A stretch of 64,000 nucleotides of DNA, from the NCBI GenBank assembly GCA_026260175.1, contig JAKCWW010000363.1:50189-114188 (forward strand), given 5' to 3'. The position numbers and the translations under genes are program-made. This DNA is from Reticulitermes lucifugus. Taxonomy: Eukaryota > Arthropoda > Insecta > Blattodea > Rhinotermitidae. Shown here one piece after another: positions 10,135 to 22,344 of this stretch (positions within the stretch are counted from its first letter, which is position 1; the number at the start of each line of letters is the position of its first letter). The notes beneath the pieces are model-generated. The model was not told the DNA's origin, ran no database searches, and was given only the letters and a program-made list of their open reading frames with translations.

Positions 10135-11680
10135 AGGCCGTTCAATATATGAAATATGTTCGCGCCATCTTTGTAACCTGCCTCTTAAACCCGAACCACA
10201 ACATACCACATGCACTGCAGTAAAGGCGTTACTTACAATTTACATCCGCCACAAAACACTGAACGTTAAACGCCCATAGGTAGTGAGGCGAGGGGGATGA
10301 GGGTAATAATGAGCAAAGCCCCGCTATCGAGAGCTGAAATTAGCTTATATTGCCGATACTGTGCGGTTCCATGTGACAATCGTCCCGACATATTGTACAC
10401 AGTACTATGCCCATACCGGACGTCTCTGTGCATGCTGCGTGTTCAGGAAGTCGACATACAGTACGGCTATCCTGAACGACGTTTACCGTGGTTTTTCTAA
10501 AGTCCATTCCAGGTAAACACTTCGGATATCCGTAGATGGTTCATTTGAGATGCATGGATTTAAAAGTTTTGTATGGCAACGGTTAACACACATAAGTTAA
10601 TTTATTTGACTCAACGCGATTTCCAACCTATCCTCTATTTTCAAACTTTTACGAAAAGCAAAGTAATAACCTTGTCATAAAAGACGAAAGGCTTTATATT
10701 TGATCATTTCTTAGTAATTTTTGTCTCATAAAATACCATACCATTCAGTACAATACAGACTATAAATTTTACTTTATCATGAAAAAGACAAAAATTTAAA
10801 CGTGCTGCATATGTTGCGTGACGTAATTTTATTACACTGTTACATAATAAAAAAACTGGCGTGAACACGATAATACATAAATCAATGCCCATTGTCGAAA
10901 ACCAGCACAACCCAAACAACGAGACACTCAATTGTTCTGGGATTAATGAAACGCAGATTATTCATAAACTATTATTCCCTTCACACAAAATGAAGTCTGT
11001 GTTTTATATACGGATGGTTTCAAAATCATCATAACACAACGCCTAATTTTATCAGTGTTACGTCACCATATCAGATGTCATAGTGGTACTGCGGCACATC
11101 AGGTCAGCCCATAGTGTATCTGTGTAGTGTTACATACAACACCGAGCTGAATTCAAAACCGTAAATCACTTTCATTTAGCTCATTGATCGTTTACTCAGT
11201 GACACTCGCGACACCTGATATTCTGATTACGGTCTTCAGGGTTGTGATCCCGTGTAGTTTGGTAGATAAACACCAACGTTACGGAGCAACGTGCCGCTCC
11301 GTCTTCTCCCATCTTCTCTGAATATTAAGGCAGCAGGTTGTTCCAAAGCATTTGTATTCATTAAATAGCCTACAAGGAGTCACATGTGAGAAAGCTGCAC
11401 ATGTTTGCCGGCATTAGATGTTCAAATCTCATAGCTGCTATTCACTGACTGTAAGCCTGTCATAAAAGGTTCTTTATGGGATTATAGCTTAATTTTCTCT
11501 CTAAGAAAATATAGGCTTATAAAATCGCCATTTTGAACCACATGACCAATATTCAAGAAACAGTGTGGATATTACCTCGCTAAAAATACCCCAAGCTGTA
11601 TTTCCTACAATGAAAAATAACAAGATGGCGGACGCCAAATTTGTGAGGCGAGAGTGTCACTAGCGCCAAGTGCTTCAGGA
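10135..11680. other. No gene recognised
   Basis: A long stretch with no supported feature on either strand. Confidence 0.45.
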
Positions 11681-11730
11681 TCCTGAAGTAGTGTAGTACA
11701 ATAGATCCTGAAGTAGTGTAGTACAATAGA
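11681..11730 (+). repeat. 25-base direct duplication
   Basis: GATCCTGAAGTAGTGTAGTA plus CAATA occurs twice in tandem without a mismatch, which points to a recent slippage event. Confidence 0.9.
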
Positions 11731-11787
11731 TCTTGGAAAAGTACTTAACTGTTGCCAAGGTAATATTTTTGTACAACGTAGAACAAC

Positions 11788-11823
11788 TCGATGGAGGAGG
11801 CAGATTCCTCCGAAACGTTGGTA
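11788..11823 (+). ncRNA. Degenerate hammerhead-like motif
   Basis: A perfect GGAGG-CAGATT-CCTCC hairpin and an intact GAAACGTTGGTA end, but the upstream box reads TCGATGGA and not CTGANGA. Confidence 0.5.
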
Positions 11824-11849
11824 TGTCTGCAATACTATATGCTGTCATG

Positions 11850-12420
11850 CTAAAAATGGCGTAATATTCACAGTAAACTCAAATTTCACATGCATACGTT
11901 CGTTACGTGATTTAGGGGTGAAACATGCGGGCGTAGAGATGCTCGGACATGACCTCCCTATGGCACACATATTCAGTGTGTGTTGTAACATGCATGGTTG
12001 TTGTGTTCTACATTTTACAAATGCGAAGCAGTTGTTGTGTCTAAGGTTCAAGAAAGCAAAGCATCCTCGTGTCTCGAATCGGAATCAGAAACTTCGCAAT
12101 ACGCCCACAAAGTCAATTACACATATTCCTTCAGTTAAATGAGATTATCGCAGTTCCTCCCTACCAACCCTGCAAACTTCTGCAACTTTACAAAGGCAGG
12201 GAACAAAGCCAGTGGTTGCATTAGCAAATTCAGAGATCCAAGGAACAAAACTGCAGGAACGCCACAGGCATGGAAATGGGAAGTTCGAACAGTGACAAGT
12301 TTCGTCCTTCCCAGACTACCATTTTACACAATTTGTCTTCTTGCGAACAAATGATATACCACATGAAATGCAGAAAGACATTGATATAGCAAGCATATAT
12401 AATGTAGGACAAAACTTCAA
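11850..12420. other. No gene recognised
   Basis: No coding motif or repeat match. Confidence 0.45.
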
Positions 12421-12424
12421 GTTG

Positions 12425-12680
12425 TCGTTTAGGTTTTTTGCTTTCATTCTTACATTCCTCCTTCTGTCCTTCTCCTTTTCTTTTCTTCATCCTTCCCCTC
12501 ATTATTTTCGTCATATGTCACATTCTCATCTTTCTACCGCTTCTCTGCTTCATTTTTTTTCTTTTCGTCTCCATTTCTCTTCTTCTATCATCAAATTTTT
12601 GTTTTCAATCTACTTCTCCAATTCATACTTAGCAGTTTCTTTAAGCCGGTTTTTCTCTTCCTTTCCGAGTCACTTTCTAT
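12425..12680 (+). repeat. Pyrimidine-rich low-complexity tract
   Basis: About 250 bases of mostly C and T on the plus strand (CTTTTCTTTTC-like). The Ser/Phe/Leu-rich frames here come from the base bias. Confidence 0.75.
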
Positions 12681-12689
12681 TGCTTCTTC

Positions 12690-13250
12690 TGAAAGGCCTA
12701 CAATTAGAGAATTATCTACATATGTGATTGTAGAGATGATCAGACTTTCTTTTATAAACAAAGTCCATTTGTAAAATAATTTCAATAGTAACCAGACTGG
12801 AAGCAGCAATAAATACCAACTAGACTGTAACGTTTTATAAACGACACGATTCCTTTTTGTAGAAGTAAAAACAAATATCGGTAGTAACAACCATTCAGAT
12901 TGTTTGTTTTTGATTTACATCGTTTTGGCGGTAATGAGCTCGAACTGTTTCAGTATACGTTCTTTGATGTGCCCGAACTCAAAACAAAATTAAATCAACA
13001 TTACAAAACAATAATCAGCCTGTTTATAACGTGCTTTGTGACTTCCTTCATGACATCGTGTCATCCGCAAAAGTAACTGAAGCGATATTTTGAATTTTGA
13101 AAATAAACTTACATGGGTAGAAATGTCTATGGATTATTCTAAATAGCTGCCCACACATTCGTCTGCGGGAAGTGAGTAAATTTATAAAAGATTATGGAAG
13201 TCAGTTTAGCGGCCTAAACTTGGAAATGGTTTCCTCTGAACAGAATTATT
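12690..13250. other. No gene recognised
   Basis: AT-rich, with no motif seen. Confidence 0.45.
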
Positions 13251-13257
13251 TTCATTT

Positions 13258-13435
13258 AGTCATGATTTTATATGATTTAGGTGTATCACATGTCATAATA
13301 TGATATAAGATGTGGTATAACATGACGAGCTACGATATTATATGATATATACTATGATTTAGATTGATATGCTATGATATTGTTTGACATTATATATATA
13401 ATAATACTCGTATGATATGTATGATACATGATTAA
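13258..13435. repeat. Degenerate ATGATAT-type repeat
   Basis: Imperfect repetition of TATGATAT, ATGATTTA and similar, with a short (TA)n core. It looks like an old satellite or decayed microsatellite. Confidence 0.6.
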
Positions 13436-13439
13436 TAAT

Positions 13440-14815
13440 TAAAGTATTCATTTGCTGAGTCTTAAGTAAACACATTACAACGACTTTATATACTCCCTGT
13501 ATAATCCCAGCAACCGACAGCGTCTTAAGTAATATACTTACACAAAGAAACACAACAAAGTGAATGGGACAGGAAAGAATGGAGAAAGCCTGAACATAAA
13601 TAAACGAATAAAGATACATATATCATTTCACATTACTGAATTCGAAAATCACGTCCCCCTACTTGAACTACAATATTCATTAAACCAAAATATTTCTTCT
13701 GGTCACCATGTTGTAATTTTTCCCATTCTTAAAACATTACCTTAATAAACGTTGTATTTATATTTACGAAGGGCTAGCACTAAAACACAATGTTACAGAC
13801 ACACATGCAATGGCGCTAGTGTTGTTCTTGCCTCAGAAATTCTACTGCATCAGGTTACTGAAACGTATCAGAAATGGAAGTTCTGGATTATTGTCAAACG
13901 AGTTCAATAAAAATGAGTTAATTAATTAGTCTTTTTAACAGCCCTACTCATATCTGTGTTAGAATCAAAGGACGGGCATGGCAGGCGCACAGATAAAAAA
14001 CAAATTATTGCTAGGGTAACAAAGCCAGAAATATGTCTCTTCAGACCACTAAAAACATAATGATGTGACTATGATTATTCCGTTTCAAATTTGTGACACT
14101 AAAATAGGGTACATTAGGGTAATTAGGGTATATATTAAAAGTATAGACCCTTAATATTTCAATTCAGTTTAACGGAATAAATTACGTTATGTGTATGTTC
14201 TACTCTATGAAAAAAACATGGGACAAAGTAATAACAATTTTATTAATGAAAAACATTTTACATCCCATTCCACGTCACGGGGTTCCGTGGCCATTGGCTA
14301 AGTGATAAATGTTCCATTTATCGAAAAATTTATTTTCATATGTATTCATTTATTTATTCATTACAGGGAACGGTATTCTAAAGGAAATTATTTACACTAA
14401 TTAATTTAATGGGCCTACTAATTGCATTTATTTACGTAAACAAACTGCGTTCAAATTGCAGCGACAAAAAATGAAATAATTTATGCATTCCATAAAATGC
14501 CAGGTACAAATATCATCCTGTGTTATATCAACTTAAAATTATAATCCTAAACAAAAACACAGACATATGTCCTATTAATGTATCGACATACTTTAACGGA
14601 ACTCAGTAACTAAGACTGTACAGCGTCGACTGAAAGTATTATTAGTGAATGAGTGGAGAAGGAGGTGCAGGAAAGGAGTCGTGGGCTAACTGGAATTGGT
14701 AACACGGAATTTTCCTGAAGCGGCTATAGAAAACCAGGCAATACCCCTTGAGAGCACGTCTCCAGGCCAAAATTTGTAATGTTGGTTACATGGCGTTCCT
14801 TTTGTTGACAGTAAT
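13440..14815. other. No gene recognised
   Basis: AT-rich, with no coding motif and no repeat partner found in the window. Confidence 0.45.
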
Positions 14816-14839
14816 GAACATTCTCTGTCCGTCATTAAC

Positions 14840-15135
14840 AAACCTATTACTACTACCACCACTACCGCCACTACTTCTACCACTACTACAATTATGATTA
14901 CTGCTTCTCCTCCTACTACCAATACCACTCCTACCACTACTACTATTAGCATCTGCTTCCAATACCACAATAACTCCTCCTACTAACACTACCACAACTC
15001 CTACCATTACTATCACTGCCACTGCTTCTACTAACACTACCACAACTCCTACCACTACTATCACTGCTACACCTACTACCACTACTAATACCACTCCGAC
15101 TACTACTACTACTACTACTGTAGTACTAATACCAC
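14840..15135. repeat. Imperfect ACT/ACC trinucleotide tract
   Basis: Long run of ACTACTACC-like units with CTCCTACC interruptions. It produces Val- and Gly-rich frames on the minus strand that are not genes. Confidence 0.85.
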
Positions 15136-15139
15136 TAGG

Positions 15140-15985
15140 GCATGACATCGCAATTTCGGAACCTAACCTCAAACTTTCTTACACAGAATTTCCGGTCTAA
15201 TGCCCTATTTTCCATCCCATGATTCCTAGCAGTTCTCTGACATCTCTGGTCACCGCGTAGGCCTATATCCACTTGTCCTTTGCCTTCCCTGTTGGTAGAC
15301 TACTATATACTTTAATCTAACATTACTCTTCTATCGAAGAACTTCGAGCAGTTTCTTTCTTTCAGGTGCTTCGACCAATATTTTGATACATGTCTCATCT
15401 CTCCTCATATTTTCCACATTCTCTTTCTATAACAAGGCATTTTCTGTCTGACCAGCGTGACTATCAGATGATACAGAAGAAACTACTTGCTACCACAGAA
15501 TTACACCACCTAAGTACCAAGTATACCGATTTTATTATAAAACTGTAATGGGGCATTAAAACGTATCCCACATGCAATGAACGGAACTAGTCAAGTTTCT
15601 CCACCAAACTCCCCGTTTACTTTATGTTTCATCACAAAGTGTAGTAAGTTTAAGGCACATGCTCGTGTGGTTTTCCATCCATTGCAAGGTTCACCATTCT
15701 TAAACGTAAATAATTTTATCGCCGTAATTAATAGAAGCTATAATATGCAGTTTTAAATTTTATGACAGTGTGGCTAATGAGGGCCTTATTCCATTAATAA
15801 AACAGCAGTGTGTAGTCAGGGGAGGGGCGGTGAGATTTGAGATCTGCAGGATGTCAGTAGCGGTGGTGAAATGATAAGAACATCCTCGCATAAGCTAGAC
15901 AATTACTACAGACGGAGCAGACACGTGTCAACTCTTCTTATTCGAATATTTATGTCATTAATAATCCAATGATATTCCGCAAAAT
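15140..15985. other. No gene recognised
   Basis: No supported feature. Confidence 0.45.
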
Positions 15986-15986
15986 G

Positions 15987-16516
15987 TTCCGACAATTTTC
16001 TCTATTTCGATTCATGGGGATCCCAACAAATCCCTTTCGTTCCGACAATTTTCTCTATTTCGATTCATGGGGATTCCAACAAATCCCTTTCGTTCCGACA
16101 ATTTTCTCTATATCGATTCATGGGGATCCCAACAAATCCTTTTCGTTCCGACAATTTTCTCTATTTCGATTCATGGNNNNNNNNNNNNNNNNNNNNNNNN
16201 NNNNNNNNNNNNNNNNNNNNNNNNNNNNNNNNNNNNNNNNNNNNNNNNNNNNNNNNNNNNNNNNNNNNNNNNNNNNNNNNNNNNNNNNNNNNNNNNNNNN
16301 NNNNNNNNNNNNNNNNNNNNNNNNNNNNNNNNNNNNNNNNNNNNNNNNNNNNNNNNNNNNNNNNNNNNNNNNNNNNNTCGATTCATGGGGATCCCAACAA
16401 ATCCTTTTCGTTCCGACAATTTTCTCTATTTCGATTCATGGGGATCCCAACAAATCCTTTTCGTTCCGACAATTTTCTCTATTTTGATTCATGGGGATCC
16501 CAACAAATCCCTTTCT
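15987..16516 (+). repeat. 53-base minisatellite, ten units, interrupted by an assembly gap
   Basis: Units begin TTCCGACAATTTTCTC at 15987, 16040, 16093, 16146, 16411 and 16464. Visible units differ by only one or two bases, so the array is young. The unit has no stop in any plus frame, and because 53 is not a multiple of three all three frames run open through it. Nothing else argues for coding. Confidence 0.92.
16177..16377. other. Assembly gap, 201 N
   Basis: Run of N inside the 53-base array. The units on both sides are in the same phase (first bases 16146 and 16411 differ by exactly five units), so the gap length fits an exact unit count. Confidence 0.98.
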
Positions 16517-16519
16517 AAA

Positions 16520-16965
16520 TCATTCGCTATTATCAGTATTATCATCAGTATTATCATTATCGTTTCAGTATCTCAAACGTCGCCGTTTATTGGCTACCAC
16601 TCCTCCTTCGTATTCGGTAAGTCAAGGTTCAAACACAATTTCCAGTTCATCATTCAGTACTAACGCTGCCATATGACTGAACTCGTCGATACATGAACCG
16701 AGAAACAGGAATATTCAGGATCCTCTACAGTAGTGGTGATTATTAACGGCGTTGGCCTTACATTTTTCCCCCAATTTCATCATGCACATCCGCCCGACCA
16801 CTGGACGCTCTACTGAACCTGCAGTAAAATGCATCTTCAAGTAACAAACGACATGAACTGTGAGGCATTATGCTCAGTTATCTATTGAGAAAGACATTAG
16901 ACTATTAATAGCAGTACCGTCGTCAGAAGCCCGCGATTAGGCCTATCTACAATAATAATATTCTT
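16520..16965. other. No gene recognised
   Basis: No coding motif; short ATT-rich stretch just after the array. Confidence 0.45.
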
Positions 16966-16971
16966 GTTCAC

Positions 16972-17014
16972 TACTCGACATGTTTCGATTTAATATTAAT
17001 CATCCTCAGGGGTA
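16972..17014 (-). ncRNA. Hammerhead-like ribozyme motif, intact core
   Basis: Minus strand: TACCC, CTGAGGA (fits CTGANGA), one extra T, stem II GATT/AATC, GAAA, ACATGT, C, GAGTA. Stem I pairs at four of five positions (TACCC with GAGTA). The predicted cleavage base is C after GT. It differs in stem II and flanks from the other copies, so it is not a recent duplicate of them. Confidence 0.55.
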
Positions 17015-17026
17015 CACAATTTGAAA

Positions 17027-17291
17027 GTGAACACACAACACTTGACCAACAGATGCACTCTTATTATACGTTTTTGTATTTACAATACAGTCGCTGTGAA
17101 CTAGTCCGATATGTTTCGATCCCTTGTTGGGACCGTCATTAATTATAAATTGCACATTACAAACTAACAATATAGGTACATATTAAAGGTACATAATGTA
17201 TAAAGGTTAAAGCTGTAGGCTATCTCTCTGTATTGTAAATACAAAAACGTATAATAAGAGTGCATCTGTTGGTCAAATGTTATGTGTTCAA
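17027..17291. repeat. Inverted repeat with perfect 49-base arms
   Basis: 17042-17090 and 17228-17276 are exact reverse complements over 49 bases, extending with mismatches to 17027 and 17291. The spacer holds the degenerate hammerhead-like motif at 17103. The lack of any arm mismatch suggests recent formation or gene conversion. Confidence 0.92.
17103..17146 (-). ncRNA. Degenerate hammerhead-like motif
   Basis: Minus strand: TTAATGA, stem GGTCCC-AACAA-GGGATC, GAAACATAT. Stem II is well paired but the upstream box is altered. It has the same orientation as 16972-17014, about 133 bases away. Confidence 0.45.
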
Positions 17292-17299
17292 ATGACAAT

Positions 17300-17810
17300 G
17301 CATGGTATGAATAGTATAAAATTTGAAAGTGATTTTTAAACCTTGCACGACGTAATCAGATGGGTTGTATTAACAAGATCGATTTCACGCTTAAGTAAAC
17401 TGTATCGTGTAATAGATCTTATTAGTTAAAGACGATATATTTATATTTAAAATATTACAATAATTGCGTGATTTTTATGCAAATGTTACCTCTTAATTGA
17501 TATAAAACATTCTCGTAACACTAAACGCAGTTAAAACAGATAAGGTCTGTGTTAAGCTCGGCCCTCTGGCCTCTCTCCTTGAGCTCCAGTGGTCTATATT
17601 CCAGAGCCCGGTTTGGTATTCGAGTGTCTTTCTTCTGTACAGGACTGTGCATCTTTCCTTAGTTTATTTGGCGACACTGTTAGTGTCTATACCATACAGC
17701 ATCGGCAGGACAGTGTAACGACAAAATTATCCCAGTGCGTAATTAAACACCACGCCATAAAGGCATACGAAAGTACAGGTATAGCTCCACACATTTCTCA
17801 TCTTGGCACT
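17300..17810. other. No gene recognised
   Basis: AT-rich, with no supported feature. Confidence 0.45.
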
Positions 17811-17814
17811 AGAT

Positions 17815-18005
17815 GGAGGTGAGAGGTCAACTTCACAACCCGGCCACTTTATTCCAGAAGACGGTCCCTATGATACTTGTTGGATAGGAGACTGGGCCGA
17901 GAGTCGGTCTGAATACTAAGCAGAACAGAATAATCTGTTTCAGTCGGCCGTCTAGACCACAGCCTAATCACTACACCGACTGAGCTATCACTGTTCCCGT
18001 AAGTC
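17815..18005 (-). mobile_element. tRNA-derived SINE, family C, copy 3
   Basis: Minus-strand head reads GATAGCTCAGTCGGTGTAGT, a clear tRNA A-box region. The body contains CCGGGTTGTGAAGTTGACCT and the tail CCATCTAGTGCCAAGATGAG, matching 62770 and 52980. The B box is poorly kept. Confidence 0.7.
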
Positions 18006-18009
18006 TGTA

Positions 18010-18830
18010 CGTACGCAGCCACCTATTTTCGTAATATTCGTTTCGTGGCAGATCAATAGCCTCTTCCAAAGCGAGTTCTCCAGAGAGTACGATATAGTGC
18101 TTCTTCTTTAAAATTCCAGGGCCATTTATTTTCCTTGAGGTCATCTAGTAGCTGCTCACTAATAATTAAAACACTTTTACGGTGTATCCATTTAGCTGAT
18201 CTACACGTAGACTATTTATCGAATACCCTAAGGAAGGTCGTAGGTGATAATTTGTACTACTACCAGTGTTTCGGTGTGTTGGGCATTTTAATGGTGGTAA
18301 ATAACTATGACTCACTGTAATATTTCAATGTTTGTTTTGCTGCGATGCTGGGTATTCTCATTTCTCGTGATAGCAACACTTGTTTGCAACATTCAGAGTG
18401 TCCGTAAGTTTATTTCACTTCGCCTACATGACTTCCAGTGATCCCTCAATTTAAAAATGGCAAGATGCAACACCAGCCACTCTATCTCCAACAAACAGCC
18501 ACAAGGGTTCTGAAATCCGCGGCGTATGTCGAACAAAGAGTTGTTGCAAAATATGATCCAAACCGTCACAATAGAACACAGCAGGAAGTAGAGCAATGGA
18601 CACAACATTCAGGATTTCAATGGTCGAAACAGAGGTCTTGATTGTTCCAGCTAATATGAAGCATTAAATACACCACGACTAGATCTGTTCAGTGCTTTGT
18701 GTTTATGCGGACAGTTATCCTGTGTTACGTGTAATTAGTTCCAACAGGATGAACAGGAAACAAAGACATACTAACGACACACGAGGGATGTAACCCACAA
18801 TCACTCCGTGCGTGTCTGGGTGCATGCGTA
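18010..18830. other. No gene recognised
   Basis: No supported feature. Confidence 0.45.
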
Positions 18831-18835
18831 AGCGC

Positions 18836-18862
18836 GCGTGTGGGTGTGTGTGTGTGTGTGTT
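18836..18862 (+). repeat. GT microsatellite
   Basis: GCGTGTGGGTGTGTGTGTGT-type run. Confidence 0.9.
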
Positions 18863-19309
18863 TTTGCTAAAACAGAACGTCTAAACGTTGCTTCGCTAAA
18901 GCCGCATCTGTAAACATTATTATGTAATTAGTCTAAGCGTAGCATTGTCTGGACTTCTGTCAGTTCGTTGTACGTTTCCACGGACACCAAATTAAAATCT
19001 CAGATACTTAAGATCAAATCAAAAGATGGTGGCAATAAATGACAGTACAAAGCATATTTCAGTTGGAATTGTAATGGTGAATTATAAAGGATAACATGGC
19101 ATCATCGCTTATTCTAGCAAGCTACGTGTCCTTGCAGTAGATAAAGGGGACCGTGTCCAATATTGTAAATGTTTAGTATGCGTTTAAAAAACAAAATAAA
19201 ATTAAACTCACATCAAATAATATAAAGAGAACAATGTTTCTCCACTTAAAGCTATCTCTAAAATATTATTATTGTTATTATCATCATCATATCGCCACCA
19301 CCACCCTTA

Positions 19310-20120
19310 AACAGGGTACTGAAAATTCTATACCTGGAACAAATCATGTCTCTAGGGTACATTACGTTGCAGATTTCTCTTGTTACAATATATGCTACAT
19401 GTAACGATATTTCCCGTGATAAACGTTTTGTACTTTACATTAGTACTTTCCAAAGTATGTGTTCAGCGTCCCGTATGGATGTTTTCTGTAGTTCCTCGAT
19501 GTCTTGTTTTCCAAATATGTATATCAGATATTTTCTGAATGATTCTGAGATAGTTCCAGTTGCTCCTGTTATTACTGGTATCACTTTTGTTTTTACATTC
19601 TATATAAATTGTAATTCTTTTGCAAGCTCTTCATATTTTTAAATCTTTTTGGCTTCTTTCTTGATCACATTTATATTTCCTGAAATTGCAACATCGATTA
19701 ACACACATGATCCTTTTTCATTATCACGGGTAATGATGCCCGGTTATTGTTAGGGATGGTTCTGTCGGTTTGCACTTGTTGATTCCGCAATATGGTTACC
19801 TAACCCTCATGACTTGTTTATACTAATTTTAGTTACATGCTCATACCAGTGTTTCTTGACTAATTTTACCCACATTTCCTTGCACACACTTTGTCATGTC
19901 GCTTTATATACCGTTCTTTTGCCAACATTGGGCGCGCTGATATAATGTGATCCATTGTCTCCTTAAATCGTCGACAGAGTCTGCATCTACTGTCAGTTCC
20001 TGTTGGTAATATTTCTGTTGCATGATAAGTTTGTCTGTAACGCCAGATCTTGTGTTGCTGTTATTTCACTTTCAGTTTCTGCTCTCAGATCTCCCCTCAG
20101 TAGCCACAGGGACGTGTCTT
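19310..20120 (-). mobile_element. C-terminal relic of a non-LTR retrotransposon protein
   Basis: In pieces on the minus strand: LCRRFKETMDHIISAPNVGK near 19980, then a VLIDVAISGNINVIKKEAKK block near 19690. KYEELAKELQF, VKTKVIPVITGATGTISESF, IEELQKTSI and DAEHILRKVL lie at 19420-19640. The Cys-containing C..C..ET..HI.S finger-like block, the D-V-A-I-P/S block and the KVIPVVIGATGT block in this order are the downstream tail of a widespread LINE reverse-transcriptase protein family. I do not assign the clade firmly. There are several frameshifts and an internal stop, and no upstream polymerase domain is visible, so it is a dead 5'-truncated copy. Confidence 0.7.
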
Positions 20121-20184
20121 CTTCACCCATAAGCTATCTATACTTCTAATATAGTATACTGCCCTTGCATTACCTTGCTTTCCC

Positions 20185-20292
20185 TTTATTATTATTATTA
20201 TTATTATTATTTTCGTGATGTTTGTGGCAGCGGCGGTGGGGACGGCAGTGATAACGGCGGCGGCGGTAGTGGTATTATTGGTGATGGTGGTT
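20185..20292. repeat. ATT run followed by GGC/GGT-rich tract
   Basis: (ATT)n at 20187-20211, then GGCAGCGGCGGTGGGGACGG-like sequence to about 20290, unusually GC-rich for the window. Confidence 0.75.
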
Positions 20293-20299
20293 TCAGTGC

Positions 20300-20915
20300 T
20301 CTTAATACGAAAGTTCCCTCAAGGGCTATAATGTATACGAGTGGATGAATGGAATGCTTATGTATACATACCGTACCAGCAGAGAGAATTCGTGAAATCT
20401 GTCCGTTTGCACACAGTTACTCTAAAGAGGGATCAGGGGGAATGTATTAAAATAAATATGAAAAAATAGAGTATTAAAATTTGGACATCAGGCTTGGGAT
20501 AAAGGCCAAAACAGGGTTCTTGTAAACACGAAAAGCAGGAAATTTCGTGACCAGGTGAAAGGTTACTAGCTTCCCAAGATGGACTCTGTTCCACAGGGTT
20601 AGTATCACAAGCAGTATCTGCATTGTTGATTAGATCCGTCAAAATTAAATATGTAAGACTTATCTGCAGGAAAAAAACGCCATGACCAATGGGCACAACA
20701 TGCTATATACAACAGCACAGAAGGTTTCTGGAAAATAAGTACACCTAAAACTATGTGTGAGAGTCAGTTAAATGCACTCAAGTAGAGAAAAAAGGCGACT
20801 TCATTTTATATTAGACGATTATAAAATTGTAGCTGAAAATTTAGATTGTTGTGTTCTGCCTTAAGAAGCCGTGTATTCAGGTAGGCCGGAGGAACACACT
20901 ACCCTCCACATTCAG
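20300..20915. other. No gene recognised
   Basis: No supported feature. Confidence 0.45.
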
Positions 20916-20920
20916 GATAC

Positions 20921-20957
20921 AAGTTGGAGGCGGCACGTTCCTCTGAAACGTTGGTTA
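20921..20957 (+). ncRNA. Degenerate hammerhead-like motif
   Basis: GTTGGAGGCGGCACGTTCCT followed by CTGAAACGTTGGTT. The downstream half is kept and stem II is GGAGG/CCTCT. The upstream box is lost. Confidence 0.45.
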
Positions 20958-21251
20958 CCACGAAACAAGCTACACTGGGTTATAACTTGGAAAACCACAA
21001 TATGAGAGACAGTGTCGTTTTATAAAGCTTCTTTACCGATTTTACTTATTTTCAGGAGTATTCACAAAATTCCATCGGCATGTCTTTGCCCTGTGCACTT
21101 TATAGCTCCTTCGCAGGAGGCAGAGAAATGCACTGTCCCTTACTCAAGAGGTAGCAGTTGACCTGCATAACTTGGGTAGAGCTCCCGTAACACGCCAGAC
21201 CTCGGTCCGGGGAAATCATATACTGTATATACTCTCAAAACCATGAGGTTC

Positions 21252-21271
21252 TCTCTCTCTCTCTCTCTGTC
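21252..21271 (+). repeat. CT microsatellite
   Basis: CTCTCTCTCTCTCTCT run. Confidence 0.9.
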
Positions 21272-21274
21272 TGC

Positions 21275-22340
21275 ATGATGTAGATTTTTTCGTTTATAAC
21301 AAGCCTACGCCAAATTTATGCACAGCTCTAACCACATAAAACATTACAGAAAATAACTGTATTATCTCATACGCACACAACACGTCTGCTTTTCAGCCCA
21401 ATGTATTTTTAACTGGAACACATCGGTTACTGGTCATAAACAAGGGACGGTCGCCTTTCCCCAGCGCAAACCACTACCAAGGTCAACTGCAAACTCCGCA
21501 GTCAGGATCTCTAGCTTCGCCACAGGTCCGCAAGTAATAAACTGAAAAATGTTCCACGATTTTTCATGAAAGTTTGATATTGGGAAGTTTTTCTAAAATT
21601 GATCAAATTATTCCGTCTCAATCAAAATCTAACAACAATAAAGTACACTTTCCAAAAAGACTAACACACTTATGGGAGCTTAACTCTGAACACTCATCGA
21701 CGCAAAACATATTTCAAACAAAAGTTACAGGAAAACACAAAATACCGATACGTATTTTCCCCCGACAGATCTACAGCTCTACCACGGATTATATAAAGTT
21801 TCTAGACACGGAAGAGTAAACGAACCGGAAATACAAGGACGTGTAAATTGCCTAACTTGTTCTTTCCGTAATTCACGTGGCATTACTCGGTCACATGGAA
21901 AAGGTATATATACATCGCTGTTACACTGCGTAAAGAACAGGCATGAGAAGCGACACCTGAGAAAATGCAGTGAAACCTGCCTATAACAAGACAGCAAGGG
22001 AACGAATTTTTTTCCGTTGCAGTTAGGTTCCGTTTCATACAGGTACTTAAAGTCGGGATCCTCGGAATTCCAGATTCTCGGGACTGTAAAGGTTTTCCGC
22101 TAAAGACAGGTTTCGGTTATGTACACGTTCTGGTTAAAATAGGTTTCAATGCACCTGAAAAAACAGTGCACCAGTTATGAGTGTGTGTAATTGCTATCCC
22201 AAAGCATCCACAATCTGCTAACTCCCCTGCACCCCCATTATCCAAATAATGTTTTTTTTAGATAAATACACAGTTCATTTATACTCTACGGTCTCAACAT
22301 GAAAAAATCTTCCCATTTACTTAATTCATTTCCTTGTACC
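21275..22340. other. No gene recognised
   Basis: No supported feature. Confidence 0.45.
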
Positions 22341-22344
22341 AGAA

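Noticed and set aside
12341-12727. 128-codon Ser/Phe/Leu-rich open frame
   Set aside because: Product of a pyrimidine-rich tract with no start or splice context and no motif.
14786-15172. Val/Gly-rich minus-strand open frame
   Set aside because: Translation of an ACT/ACC trinucleotide tract; pure low complexity.
16171-16419. Open frames running through the N gap in the 53-base array
   Set aside because: They exist because N codons are not stops and the repeat unit is stop-free. There is no coding evidence.
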